Shown piece after piece: positions 18,160-27,352 of a DNA stretch of 64,000 bases (the first letter of the stretch is position 1; every line of letters begins with the position of its first letter). The stretch is from Heyndrickxia sporothermodurans (GTDB lineage Bacteria; Bacillota; Bacilli; Bacillales; Bacillaceae_C). Under the pieces are notes generated by a model, which searched no databases, was not told where the DNA came from, and saw only the letters and a list, made by a program, of their open reading frames with translations. Location: NCBI GenBank assembly GCA_016756695.1, contig CP066701.1, forward strand, positions 2,686,001 through 2,750,000. Reading direction: 5' to 3'. The position numbers and the translations under genes were made by a program.

Positions 18160-18185
18160 ATGAGGGCATCTTTTGATACCCTCAT
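18160..18185 (-). terminator. Terminator of the yjcG-yjcF unit
   Basis: ATGAGGG.ATC-TTTT-GAT.CCCTCAT stem; on the minus strand it is followed by TTTTATTTTTC. Confidence 0.75.
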
Positions 18186-18188
18186 TCA

Positions 18189-18611
18189 TTAAATGCGTTT
18201 TTCCATCGTTTTATGTGGAATTCCCGCATCCATAAATTCTTCTGATATTACTTTATAGCCTAATTTTTCATAAAAAGGGATGGCATGTGTTTGCGCATTA
18301 AGCTTTAAGACGTGAACATCTTGCTGCGCTGCATATTGTTCAATTGCATCCATTACTATTTTGCCGGCACCTTTGCCACGATATGCAGGTAGAATACATA
18401 TTCGTTCTACCTTTCCCTTCCCATCAAGGATTCGGAAACGCCCGGCTCCGGCCGCATTATTTTCATCATATAAAACAAAATGCTCCGAATTTTCTTCGTA
18501 TTGATCAATTTCTTCCTCAACATCGACATGCTGTTCTTCGACAAAGACTTTTTTTCTAATAGTAAATGCATCATTTAACTGTTCTTCTGTTTCTACTTGA
18601 ATGACTTTCAC
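18189..18611 (-). CDS. yjcF: GNAT-family acetyltransferase YjcF
   Basis: 140 residues from a GTG start at 18611. GNAT signature ILPAYRGKGAGKIVMDAIEQYA with the acetyl-CoA loop RGKGAG, preceded by RIRDGKGKVERIC-like strand sequence, and the C-terminal HAIPFYEKLGYKVISEEF. Closest in shape and location to B. subtilis YjcF; substrate unknown. Lies 7 bases downstream of yjcG, giving the same yjcF-G-H order as B. subtilis. Confidence 0.9.
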   Translation of the reverse strand: MKVIQVETEEQLNDAFTIRKKVFVEEQHVDVEEEIDQYEENSEHFVLYDENNAAGAGRFRILDGKGKVERICILPAYRGKGAGKIVMDAIEQYAAQQDVHVLKLNAQTHAIPFYEKLGYKVISEEFMDAGIPHKTMEKRI

Positions 18612-18618
18612 TGTGCAA

Positions 18619-19131
18619 TTATTCCTCTCCTAGGCGATATGTTTCATAAACGGTCCATTGACCACTTTCAAGTTGATATAAAAGGTGAAAACGGTCGATC
18701 ACTTCTTCATGCTCGATTCCAACCATACTTAGCTGTCCATAAATATCAGAATGTTCGTCATTTGATAACTTTTGACCAATGGTAATATGTGGTACAAAAG
18801 AATACTCTGGTTCTTCTCCAGGTAGCTCACTGTACAATTCTTTGTTTAATTGTTCTAGTTCTGGTGTCGGCTCGACTTTGAAATAAATTGTATTATTTAC
18901 AGGTTGAAATGTACTAACCTTTGATACATGAATCTTCATTGGATGATGCTGTTTAGATAATTGATTAAGTTTACGTGAAACAGTCTTAATTTCATCATCC
19001 GAAGATTCAAATACATGTTTTAGAGTAATATGAGGAGGAATCAGCGCATAATGAGGATCATATCTTTTTCTGTAGGAATTCACAAGATCTTGTAGTTTCT
19101 TTGATGGAAACATGACAATACCATATTTCAT
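18619..19131 (-). CDS. yjcG: 2H phosphoesterase superfamily protein YjcG
   Basis: 170 residues from ATG 19131 after TTAAGGAGG. Two HxTx motifs, PPHITLKH and VPHITIGQ, are the catalytic histidines of the 2H (LigT/2'-5' RNA ligase-like) fold. YjcG of B. subtilis has this structure; its natural substrate, probably an RNA or nucleotide cyclic phosphate, is not known. Transcribed with yjcF. Confidence 0.93.
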   Translation of the reverse strand: MKYGIVMFPSKKLQDLVNSYRKRYDPHYALIPPHITLKHVFESSDDEIKTVSRKLNQLSKQHHPMKIHVSKVSTFQPVNNTIYFKVEPTPELEQLNKELYSELPGEEPEYSFVPHITIGQKLSNDEHSDIYGQLSMVGIEHEEVIDRFHLLYQLESGQWTVYETYRLGEE

Positions 19132-19216
19132 TTGTTATTACCTCCTTAAAAAATACTTAATTAATATTATTATAACAATTTTTCGGAAAATTTAACATAA
19201 TAAACTATATATCGGT

Positions 19217-19939
19217 CTATAATGCATGTTTTAACGCTCTTTTTAAATCGGGCTGCCAAAACTTCCATGTATGATTTCCTTCAAATTCCTCATAAAAGTT
19301 TTGAAAACCTTTTTCTTCAAATAATTCATGAAGTTCACGGTTTGGTGTTAAAAAATCTTGAATAGTTCCATTTGTAGTGGTAACTTCGGTTTCTCCCTTG
19401 CCAATAATATGATAAATATCTAACAGATGGGGGTTTGGGTGATTTTTCACAAGTTGTAGCACTTGATCATTGACCAATGGCGATTGCAAAATAACTTTTC
19501 CAAAAATATTTGGATATTTCACAGCAGTCATTAATGAAACGGTCGCCCCAAGCGAATCTCCAATTAAGATTCTCCCATTCCCAACTTGATATGTAGGATA
19601 TTTTTCATCCAAAAATGGAACGAGTTCATGTGCTAAAAATCGAATATAGGCATCGTTTTGCTCACCTTCGGGATGATATTTCTTTCGTCGATCATGGACA
19701 TTTTGATACGGAATTCCCACGATAATAACGTTTTCAATTTCTGCATTATCCAGCAACTCATCCGCCACTCGCGCTATTCTTCCTAGTTGAAAATAATCTT
19801 TCCCATCTTGCGCAATTAATAAATTATATTTATACAGTGGGGAGTAATTGGCAGGTAAATAAACTAAGACAGTTAAATTTTCCCCTAATACTTTACTCTC
19901 AAACATTATTTCTGTAATCGTGCTTTTTTGTGTACTCAA
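19217..19939 (-). CDS. yjcH: Esterase-family alpha/beta hydrolase YjcH
   Basis: 240 residues from a TTG start (MSTQKSTITEI) after TAGGAGG. Putative esterase (esterase D / enterochelin esterase-like) with nucleophile elbow IGDSLGA and a C-terminal catalytic His in EGNHTWKFW. Located upstream of yjcG as in B. subtilis. Substrate unknown. Confidence 0.9.
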   Translation of the reverse strand: MSTQKSTITEIMFESKVLGENLTVLVYLPANYSPLYKYNLLIAQDGKDYFQLGRIARVADELLDNAEIENVIIVGIPYQNVHDRRKKYHPEGEQNDAYIRFLAHELVPFLDEKYPTYQVGNGRILIGDSLGATVSLMTAVKYPNIFGKVILQSPLVNDQVLQLVKNHPNPHLLDIYHIIGKGETEVTTTNGTIQDFLTPNRELHELFEEKGFQNFYEEFEGNHTWKFWQPDLKRALKHAL

Positions 19940-20021
19940 TTTGCTGCCTCCTATCTATTTACTTTTAATTTTACTTCGAACTACTTAAAAAGGAAAATAA
20001 TTTTATATAACAAAAAAACAG

Positions 20022-20050
20022 TTGACAGAAGAGAGGAAGCATAATATATT
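20022..20050 (+). promoter_or_regulatory. Sigma-A promoter of tRNA-Val
   Basis: TTGACA at 20022-20027, 17-base spacer, TATATT at 20045-20050; transcription would begin just before the tRNA at 20075. Confidence 0.8.
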
Positions 20051-20074
20051 TATTATTGTTCTACATAATATTAC

Positions 20075-20147
20075 GATCTGTTAGCTCAGTTGGGAGAGCA
20101 CAACCTTGACAGGGTTGGGGTCGGGGGTTCAAGTCCCTCACAGGTCA
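20075..20147 (+). tRNA. tRNA-Val (anticodon GAC)
   Basis: A full cloverleaf can be drawn in 73 bases: acceptor GATCTGT/ACAGGTC, D-arm GCTC/GAGC, anticodon stem CAACC/GGTTG with loop TTGACAG (anticodon GAC), and T-arm GGGGG-TTCAAGT-CCCTC, discriminator A. CCA is not encoded. It stands alone, with an integrase remnant directly downstream. Confidence 0.95.
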
Positions 20148-20234
20148 TAAATCCAATCGTATCAAGGGTTGAATACCATTTATAAAAAGTTAAAAATGTA
20201 GTGGTTGGAGATAAAATTCTTTCACTACGACTAG

Positions 20235-20267
20235 ACCACTTCACAAATAATTTGAGGTGGTTTTTTT
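20235..20267 (+). terminator. Rho-independent terminator past tRNA-Val
   Basis: ACCACTTCA / TGAGGTGGT stem with a nine-base loop and TTTTTTT; ends one base before the integrase-like ATG. Confidence 0.9.
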
Positions 20268-20606
20268 ATGCTTATCAAATTTCCCATTCAAGATTTTTTA
20301 GATGATAAGGAATTTAAAAATTTATCATCTACTACTATTCAAGCCTGCAAAAATATTCTTGGACAGTTTCAACAATATTGTTCTGAAAATGAAATATTAA
20401 ATGTTCAAGATATTACCACTAACATTTGTAAGAAATATCTTCTCCATTGTCAAAGATTAGTTAATAATCCAGCTGGTGGTTATGTTGTTGCAACAGGATC
20501 ATTTACCAGGGGTGCTAAAGAGTATAATGCAGCCCTTCTTATCGAGAAGGGCTGCATTATTATTCATCATTATTCTGTAATTCAATTAGCGGTTGTTCCT
20601 TTTTAA
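20268..20606 (+). pseudogene. Truncated tyrosine recombinase (integrase) remnant
   Basis: The first 65 or so residues (FLDDKEFKNLSSTTIQACKN, then QYCSENEILNVQDIT and KKYLLHC) match the SAM-like core-binding domain at the N-terminus of XerC/D-type phage integrases. After about 20470 the similarity stops and the frame runs into unrelated sequence, including a terminator hairpin. The catalytic domain (R..HxxR..Y) is absent. There is no ribosome site and a terminator lies directly upstream. Location beside a tRNA gene fits the scar of an integrated element. Confidence 0.7.
20526..20558 (-). terminator. Perfect 14-bp terminator hairpin
   Basis: AATGCAGCCCTTCT / AGAAGGGCTGCATT with a five-base loop, lying 28 bases past the stop of the minus-strand lipoprotein gene. 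T-run weak on both sides. Confidence 0.65.
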
Positions 20607-20867
20607 ATGTAACTTCATTTGTTTTTTATCGTAATGATAAATACGAATTACATCATCTCCATAATCAGATTCACTGGTTAATACTCCAAAGTCACCATTT
20701 CCAAAATCTATCATGTTAGTAGATGAAAACTTGGGGTATATTTCTTGAGAATCATTATTAATATTTTGAGTATTGTCCCTACTACATGTTGAAAGGGTTA
20801 AAACAATTGTCAGCACAACAAGTGTAATACGAATATTTCTTAATTCTGATAAAAAATTTAAATTCAT
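20586..20867 (-). CDS. Small putative lipoprotein, unrecognised
   Basis: 93 residues from ATG 20867 after AAGGAG. N-terminal positively charged section and hydrophobic segment ending TLSTC, a lipobox-like site, then a short domain (IDFGNGDFGVLTSESDYGDDVIRIYHYD). No family known. The protein may be a truncated relic, as the region around it is a scar between tRNA-Val and IS elements. Confidence 0.6.
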   Translation of the reverse strand: MNLNFLSELRNIRITLVVLTIVLTLSTCSRDNTQNINNDSQEIYPKFSSTNMIDFGNGDFGVLTSESDYGDDVIRIYHYDKKQMKLHLKRNNR

Positions 20868-20919
20868 AATACTTACTCCTTATTTTATGTACTTTATTCG
20901 GTTCATCAAGTTCTAAAAC

Positions 20920-21127
20920 TTAAATATCTTGATTTAAAATATCTTCAGTTGTTTTTTCTACAATCCTTTCTTATAGTTCATCCACTTTAACTTAATAGCT
21001 CTGCAATATCATAAAGCTCCGGTACTGAAGGGAAACTATTACCGGTACACCAATTTGATATTGTATTAAGTAATTTTCCATATCTGTCTTTTAAAAATTC
21101 CCTATTGTGTTCATCCTTCTTTATTAG
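20920..21127 (-). pseudogene. XRE-family regulator remnant
   Basis: Conceptual minus-strand translation gives GKLLNTISNWCTGNSFPSVP followed by ELYDIAELL, the recognition-helix half of a Cro/C1-type HTH, then after a frameshift KVDEL, a stop, and ERIVEKTTEDILNQDI. The order matches small XRE regulators with an NWC/RWC helix, but the N-terminal part and a start codon are gone. The rest of 20868-21386 holds nothing else I can support. Confidence 0.5.
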
Positions 21128-21386
21128 CCAGCCCCTATATTACTTTTAACTTTTTTCATTTTCATCACCTAATATTAGTATTCTATCTCACTTGAATTAT
21201 TTCCTTTTACGAAAATATTGACCAAAAACAAATTTAATTGTTTTTTTTGGCATTAGTCCAGGGTTTCGCCTCTGATATTGAATGTGTTAAAGCAAGTGGG
21301 GAATGCAGTATGAAAATTTATCCATAATTTTAGAGGGATCTTTTCTCCTGTGTCGAATGAACTATGTAAAGGAGGAATTATTGTAA

Positions 21387-22154
21387 ATGAAAAAATTATT
21401 AATGACGTTTGGCGTATTACTATTTGTTCTATCAATTCTTCTAGGTACTTCATCAAAACAAGCATTTGCACACCATAATGTTATTTGGGGAAATATGCTA
21501 GTGAAAAAAGATCAGATTGGTAAAGTAGATATTAAGAAAAATACCAATATCTATAAGATGAAAAATAAGAAACTTGTATATTATAAGAAGGTAAAACCAA
21601 AGAGTGTTTATCGAGTTTATAAAGTTGATAAGAAACAAAAAACTTACTACATTGGTTCAAGTCAATATATAAAGATGAATACTAAATCGGTGAAATACAC
21701 TGCAGTTCCCAAAAGCATTCTTAATAAAATGAAAAAAGTTCATCCTTATGCTACAAGAGGAACATATTGGGGAGACTCACAAAAACAAGTTAAGAAAGTA
21801 GAAAAGGCAAAATTAATAAGTAAAGATAAAGAGTTTCTTATTTATAAAACTAAAAAGTATGGATACAATACAAATTTAGTATATCAATTTGACAATAATA
21901 AATTGATAATGGTTATGTATAGCTTAGATTTAGGAAAAAAATATCATAGTTGGAATGAAATGAGTAGAATTCACGACTCTCTTGCTAAAAAAGTTAAAAA
22001 GGAAGAAAAAATTAAGGTGAAAGGATTTTATTATTCCGATGATTACAGTACACAAAGTACAATGTGGGAAGAGAAAAAGAGAACGGTATTTTTAACAATT
22101 GATGATAAGAATATAGAAACCAGTGCTAGTGTATCTTTTCATCCACAAGATTAA
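21387..22154 (+). CDS. Secreted protein of unknown function
   Basis: 255 residues from ATG 21387 after AAAGGAGG. Clear Sec signal peptide (MKKLLMTFGVLLFVLSILLG, then cleavage near KQAFA-HHN). The mature part is very Lys/Tyr rich, with SH3-like beta repeats (VYRVYKVDKKQKTYYIGSSQYIK) and a second section with YWGDSQKQVKKVE. I do not recognise a family. Signal peptide and lysine-rich surface suggest an exported, perhaps wall-associated protein. Confidence 0.75.
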   Translation: MKKLLMTFGVLLFVLSILLGTSSKQAFAHHNVIWGNMLVKKDQIGKVDIKKNTNIYKMKNKKLVYYKKVKPKSVYRVYKVDKKQKTYYIGSSQYIKMNTKSVKYTAVPKSILNKMKKVHPYATRGTYWGDSQKQVKKVEKAKLISKDKEFLIYKTKKYGYNTNLVYQFDNNKLIMVMYSLDLGKKYHSWNEMSRIHDSLAKKVKKEEKIKVKGFYYSDDYSTQSTMWEEKKRTVFLTIDDKNIETSASVSFHPQD

Positions 22155-22292
22155 AATAAAATCTATTTTGTAAGTTTGTCTTTTAATTTCGACATGAATA
22201 TAAGACGATTCATTAATTGGATTTATTGATTTTAAAGATTAAAAGGCGTATCGTCGGAAAAATAAGAAGATTTCAATAATGGAGTTGATAGA

Positions 22293-22853
22293 ATGAACCC
22301 TATGCTTAAAGAGTTTCCGGAAGAATTTTCAACTGAAAGATTAGTTATTCGAATGCCAAGACCAGGAGACGGAAAGGTTGTATTTGATGCTATTATAGCA
22401 TCTATAAATGAGCTTAAACCATGGATGCCATTCGCTCAAAAAGAACAATCTGAACAGGATGTTGAATTAAATATAAGGTCATCGTATATATCCTTTTTAA
22501 AAAGAGAGGACTTAAGATTATTAGTCTTTTTAAAGGAAACTGGAGAATTTATTGCATCTTCCGGATTACATAGAATAGATTGGTCTATTCCAAAGTTTGA
22601 AATAGGATATTGGATTGATAGCCGTTTTAGTGGAAAAGGGTATATGACAGAAGCGGTTAAGGGTATTGCAGATTTTGCTTTCCATGAATTGGGTGCAAGA
22701 AGAGTTGAAATTAGGTGCGATGAAAAAAACGTTAAGAGTAGAGCGATTCCGGAAAGATTAGGGTTTACTTTGGAAGGGATATTAAAAAACGATGACGTAT
22801 CTCCTGATACCAACGAATTACGCGATACTTGCATATATGCAAAAATAGTTTAG
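22293..22853 (+). CDS. RimJ/RimL-type GNAT acetyltransferase
   Basis: 186 residues from ATG 22293 with GGAGTTG upstream. N-terminal FSTERLVIRMPRPGDGKVVF, middle FEIGYWIDSRFSGKGYMTEAV with the acetyl-CoA loop, and RRVEIRCDEKNVKSRAIPERLGF, a standard RimJ/RimL/ribosomal-protein Ser acetyltransferase. Substrate unknown: alpha-amino group of a protein or a small molecule. Stand-alone gene in a scar region. Confidence 0.85.
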   Translation: MNPMLKEFPEEFSTERLVIRMPRPGDGKVVFDAIIASINELKPWMPFAQKEQSEQDVELNIRSSYISFLKREDLRLLVFLKETGEFIASSGLHRIDWSIPKFEIGYWIDSRFSGKGYMTEAVKGIADFAFHELGARRVEIRCDEKNVKSRAIPERLGFTLEGILKNDDVSPDTNELRDTCIYAKIV

Positions 22854-23178
22854 TAGTAAACTTTCCAAATCTACAAATGATATAATAACAAAATAAAGTA
22901 AAATAATCCACTTTTGTATATAAGAAGGCGGGAAATGTCCATTGTTGAAGAAAGTTTATTTCAGTAGGATTCAACATTTTGGGACTGATATAGGTATAGC
23001 TAAAACATCTGTATTTATTAGGATACTATCTCAATTACAATTTTAGTACAAAATATAAATAAAAAAGGGGTAAATAGTATTAATCTAATATCCTCATGCA
23101 TTAACGCTTTAAAGTGTGTAAAATGTACTTATAAGATTTTTTCTTTTCTTATCCCCTATTTTTATAAAACTTTTTTGT

Positions 23179-23205
23179 ATCCAGTCTATGACTGGATATT
23201 TTTTT
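23179..23205 (+). terminator. Rho-independent terminator
   Basis: ATCCAGTC-TAT-GACTGGAT followed by A then TTTTTTT. The 22854-23178 stretch before it contains no gene that I can support. Confidence 0.85.
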
Positions 23206-23485
23206 GCTCTGTTATCAGCCACTAGTATTCTTCGTGGAAATTTGATGTTCACAATTAAACGAATGAAAATAAGATTTTAACGGTTTTTCTAAATTTTTTA
23301 TATAACGAATGAATTTCATAATTCTTAGCCCTTGTGTATCAAGGGGTTTAAGAGATAAAAAAAGAAGTACCTCCCCAAATCTTGTATAATGGTAGTTGAC
23401 CAGTAAGCCCCCATTCAAACAACGCATATAAATGATCAGCACCCCTTAGTACAATAATCGTATCAATTAAGGAGGTGCTTTTCCT

Positions 23486-23677
23486 ATGTCACAACAAAAA
23501 CTAACAATCGTCCCCGTTTCAATACAACCAGAAAAAAATATTATAACATCCACAACTTCGAAAGATCCTTCAAATAGCTTTTGCACAATCAAAATTGAAG
23601 CTGCTGAAATTTCCTTCTTCAACGGCGTAGATGAGCACATCATCCAAACGGTCATGAGGGAGTTGAAAAATCTATGA
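23486..23677 (+). CDS. tnpA: IS66 accessory protein TnpA
   Basis: 63 residues after AAGGAGGTGC, first gene of the IS66 element. Sections SNSFCTIKIEAAEISFFNGV and a C-terminal MRELKNL are typical of the short accessory ORF of IS66 elements in Firmicutes. Its stop overlaps the tnpB start by four bases (ATGA). Needed for transposition in some family members; no catalytic motif. Confidence 0.75.
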   Translation: MSQQKLTIVPVSIQPEKNIITSTTSKDPSNSFCTIKIEAAEISFFNGVDEHIIQTVMRELKNL

Positions 23678-24027
23678 AACATGATTATACCAGTGTAAAA
23701 AACATTTATATTATTTGCGGTAAAACAGATATGAGGAAGGGAATTGATGGATTAGCAACGCTAATTCAAGATTCTTTCGAACTTGATCCATATGGAGATT
23801 CTATTTTCCTTTTCTCTGGTTGGAGTAAAGACCGTTATAAATGTTTATATTTTGATGGCGATGGTTTCGCCATGCTTTATAAGCGACTAGATGGAGGAAA
23901 ACTTCAATGGCCAAAAGATGAAAATGAAGTACGTAAACTTTCGCAACAGGAGGTTCGCTGGTTGTTAGAAGGGTTGTCCATTCAGCAACCAAAGGCCATT
24001 CAAAAATCACAAAAAGGAGTATTCTAA
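23674..24027 (+). CDS. tnpB: IS66 Orf2 protein TnpB
   Basis: 117 residues with the conserved IS66 Orf2 sections IICGKTDMRKGIDGLATLIQ, LFLFSGW..DRYKCLYFDGDGF-like and RRLDGGKLQWP-type core (here YKRLDGGKLQWPKDE) ending in QEVRWLLEGLSI. Accessory protein with no known enzymatic activity. Full length and intact. Confidence 0.9.
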   Translation: MKHDYTSVKNIYIICGKTDMRKGIDGLATLIQDSFELDPYGDSIFLFSGWSKDRYKCLYFDGDGFAMLYKRLDGGKLQWPKDENEVRKLSQQEVRWLLEGLSIQQPKAIQKSQKGVF

Positions 24028-24129
24028 ACAAGCTAGAAATGTTGGTTTATAGCCATTTTCAACTTCGCTTTCTACGTTAAAAATGTTATAATATAACTAA
24101 CTTATGGTGAACGAAAAGTGGTGAAATAA

Positions 24130-25718
24130 ATGGTTAATACTTCTTCCAATAACAAGAATCCATATGGGAAATTAATTCGACTTCTCGAAGAACAATTGGC
24201 TCATTCAAATCAACAAAACAAAGACTTATCGAAAAAGCTAGATCAATCAACTAAACAGATTGAAGCGCTAACTGAACAAATTCGCCATTTAACAAAACTT
24301 TTATATGGATCGAAATCCGAAAAATCGAAATACAACGTACCAGATGGGCAAGGCTCATTATTTGATGATGACCCGGCTTTTAGCGAACCTGAGCACACAG
24401 AAGAACAAAGCCAACAGACAATCTCTTATACTGTTGTACGAAAAGTTAAATCAAAAAAACGAAATGATTCCTTGCATGATGGTATTGAAGTAGAAGCTAT
24501 TCACCATCATCCGAAAAATACAATCTGTGACTGTTGCCAAGGGCAAATGATTGAAATTGGTAGTACACTTGTACGTGAAGAAGCAAAATTTATTCCTGCA
24601 AAAATGATGAAAGTACAGCACATTGAACATGCGTATGAATGTAAAGACTGCAAAGTTGATTCATCACAGCCAGCACAAATCAAACGCGGGAAAGCACCAC
24701 AACCAGCGATTCAGCGTAGCATCGCAAGTCCTAGCGTACTTGCCAAAGTCATCTATGATAAATTTGCACAATATTTACCTCTTTACCGTCAGGTAAAGGA
24801 ATGGAATCGCTATGGACTGAATACCAATGATAAAAACCTATCGAATTGGGTTATCCGTGTAGCACATGATTGGCTGTTACCTGTATACGAACGAATGAAA
24901 GAGTTGATGATGGCAAAATCGGTTTTGCATGTCGATGAAACATACGGACAAATTATCAACCGATCCGATGGGAAATCTGGCCAAGCCAATGCGTATAATT
25001 GGGTGTTTCGAAGTGTGCCAAAGCCTAACAATGACTCTCTTTCAAAGCGCATTATCTCGAGCTCGATCTGTCCTTGAAAGTTTTATTGAAGGCTTTTCTG
25101 GAACGATTGTGTGTGATGGTTATTCTGCTTATGATAAGTTGGAAGGCGTTAATTTCGCAAATTGTTGGGCGCATGTTCGTCGTTATTGGCTGAAAGCTGA
25201 TAGCAAAAATGGTAGAATCGGTGTGAAATATTGTGATGATTTATATCGACTAGAAAGGCAATTTAAACGTTTGTCTCCGAGTAAACGAAGAAAAAAAAAC
25301 GTCAAAAGTACTCGAAGCCAATCGTGGAGGAATTCCTTCACTGGGTTGAAACATCACCATTTTACGGAAAAATGCGTTAGCAAAAGCGACTGAATACACA
25401 TTAAACAGGGCAAATGGACTCAAATTATTCCTGAATGATGGGCGAATTGAAATGGATAATAATCCAGCCGAGAACGCCATCCGTCCCAACGTTATAGGAA
25501 GAAAAAATTGGCTCTTTAGTGTAAGTGAAGCTGGTGCAAAAGCGAATGCCATCTGTTTAAGTATTGCTGAAACTGCCAAAAGTAACGGCGTTGATTTCTA
25601 TGAATATATAAAGAAACTTTTTACGGATTTACCAAATCTCGGCGTCCAACAAAACCCTGAAATTTTAGATCAATACATGCCCTGGTCAAAAATGATTCAG
25701 GCAGAATGTAGCAAATAA
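24130..25718 (+). pseudogene. tnpC: IS66 transposase TnpC, broken by frameshifts
   Basis: The frame from ATG 24130 has the coiled-coil N-terminus, the zinc-finger section (HPKNTICDCCQGQMIEIG), and the start of the DDE domain (SVLHVDETYGQII) but shifts near 25030-25045. The next frame continues with LSRARSVLESFIEGF and IVCDGYSAYDKLEGVNFANCWAHVRRYW. At a run of A near 25290 it shifts again, and the third frame ends with MDNNPAENAIRPNVIGRKNWLF to 25718. At least two frameshifts, so the element cannot move by itself. Confidence 0.88.
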
Positions 25719-25853
25719 ATGAAATAGCCGTAATTCGATTAAAAAAGTCAGAATTTACGGCTATTTACGATGCGTACCGAAAGGTACACTTATTTTTTAT
25801 AATTCGGGCTTACGTTGACCACAAACCATAAAAAGACTGGAGGAGTACTTCTT

Positions 25854-27206
25854 ATGACTATTATACGACAACCTAGCCTATTTGGCATACAGGAATTATT
25901 TGACATGGAACCTACCCAAAAATATGAAGCCATTATTTCAGCGGTAGATTTGGATTCGATGTACCATCAAGTGGCGAAAAAATCACGGTTGGGTGCACCG
26001 GAAGAACTAAACTATGCAGCCATGATTATCTCCACCTTTGTAAGATACATAGAGCGCATCCCTACGATGAAGGATCTTATAAAACGTCTTCATGATGATC
26101 TAGCTTTTAAGTTAAATTGTGGCTTTTTGGTTTCTGATCATGTGCCTTCAGAATCCTCCTATTCACGTCTCATAACGAAATTGGAGGAAAGCGATATCCT
26201 TGAGAAAGAACAAGAAAAAGTGGTCCTCCAGGCTATTGCAGAAGGTTTCATCACGGATGATACAGTGGCCATTGATGCAACCCATTTTGAAGCACGAGAC
26301 CAAGCGCAGCCAAAAGAAGAAAAGCCAAAATCTGAACCCCAAAAACGTGGTCGGAAATCAAAAGATGAGCGTGACGGGTGGCTTAAAGAACAAGCTGAAA
26401 CGGAAGCCAATTTACCTTTATATGATAGAAAAATTGTGGCCCAATTAGATGTTCCCCTAGCCGAACTACGTGCCGAAGTTCCCCAAGACCCTAAATGGGG
26501 CGTGAAAAAGAACTCAGAAGGACAAAATGTTTTTTGGTTTGGCTACAAAGGTCATTTAGCCGTTGGTACATCAAGCCAATACATTCTACAGGCTCTTTTT
26601 TCATCTGGGAGTCTAAATGATGGTAAGGCAGCTATCCCTTTACTGAAAGGAATTCAGGAACGCCTTCACCTTCCATTACGTTATCAAACAATGGATGCGG
26701 GCTATGACTATGAACCCATATACGAGCAGGTACATCGAATGGGACAACAATCCGTCATCGCGTATAATAAGCGAAATGAAGGGGAAATCATTGGCTATGA
26801 TAAACACTTTGCCCCAACTTGTTTCAGAGAGCATTCTTATCGTTATGATAGTTTTGATCCTAAATATGAAACATTGAAATACACAAGACCAAAGGAATGC
26901 AGCGACTGTCCCTTAGCTAATGAAGGTATTTGCCAAAAGGTTTATAAAGTGAAAATCACTTCAGACCTTCGCAGATATACCGCACCAGCACGCGGGTCAC
27001 AAGCATGGAAAAACATTTTCAAACGTCGTACTGCCGTAGAACGGGTTAATGCCTATCTGAAAGAATTCTTTCAACTGAACAATGTTCGCTATCGTACTGG
27101 GAAACGTGCAAAAATTCATTTTGACATGGTAACCCTTATTTATAATGCTTCAAAGTTAGCCGCAGACCGAATTAATGTACAATTAAATCAGCAACAAGTA
27201 GCATGA
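25854..27206 (+). CDS. IS4/IS5/IS1182-group DDE transposase
   Basis: ATG at 25854 (MTIIRQPSLFGIQELF) about ten bases after GGAGGAG. 450 residues, intact. N-terminal DUF772-like domain, then DDE_Tnp_1-type core with catalytic residues in AIDATHFEARD, TMDAGYDYEPIYE and RRTAVERVNAYLKEFFQL, plus a Cys cluster (CSDCPLANEGICQ). Its ribosome site and ATG lie 16 to 33 bases right of the IS66 target duplication, so its natural promoter and left end lie left of 23403. IS ends not located; the right end must be before menA at 27353. Confidence 0.88.
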   Translation: MTIIRQPSLFGIQELFDMEPTQKYEAIISAVDLDSMYHQVAKKSRLGAPEELNYAAMIISTFVRYIERIPTMKDLIKRLHDDLAFKLNCGFLVSDHVPSESSYSRLITKLEESDILEKEQEKVVLQAIAEGFITDDTVAIDATHFEARDQAQPKEEKPKSEPQKRGRKSKDERDGWLKEQAETEANLPLYDRKIVAQLDVPLAELRAEVPQDPKWGVKKNSEGQNVFWFGYKGHLAVGTSSQYILQALFSSGSLNDGKAAIPLLKGIQERLHLPLRYQTMDAGYDYEPIYEQVHRMGQQSVIAYNKRNEGEIIGYDKHFAPTCFREHSYRYDSFDPKYETLKYTRPKECSDCPLANEGICQKVYKVKITSDLRRYTAPARGSQAWKNIFKRRTAVERVNAYLKEFFQLNNVRYRTGKRAKIHFDMVTLIYNASKLAADRINVQLNQQQVA

Positions 27207-27352
27207 TTTCTGTTTTTAAAAATATATTTTAGAAATTCTGTAGGATTCTGTATTTTTAAAAAGAGCAATTATGAAATTGACTCTAACGTATGAATGAAAA
27301 ATATGATAAAATATTGAACGGGTGAGAATGATTAAAGGAAGGATTAAAAATC

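Larger units (their letters stand above)
23403..25813 (+). mobile_element. IS66-family element, complete ends, 8-bp duplication
   Basis: The ends are fixed by inverted termini GTAAGCCC at 23403 and GGGCTTAC ending at 25813, and by an 8-bp direct repeat GTTGACCA at 23395-23402 and 25814-25821. IS66 elements typically begin GTAAGC and duplicate 8 bp. It carries tnpA, tnpB and a frameshifted tnpC. Size 2411 bp. Confidence 0.93.

Noticed and set aside
20148-20267. attL/attR repeat of the tRNA-Val 3' end
   Set aside because: I looked for a second copy of the tRNA 3' sequence downstream in the window and did not see one.
24810-25052. Minus-strand ORF inside IS66 tnpC
   Set aside because: Shadow of the transposase gene; no ribosome site or recognisable domain.
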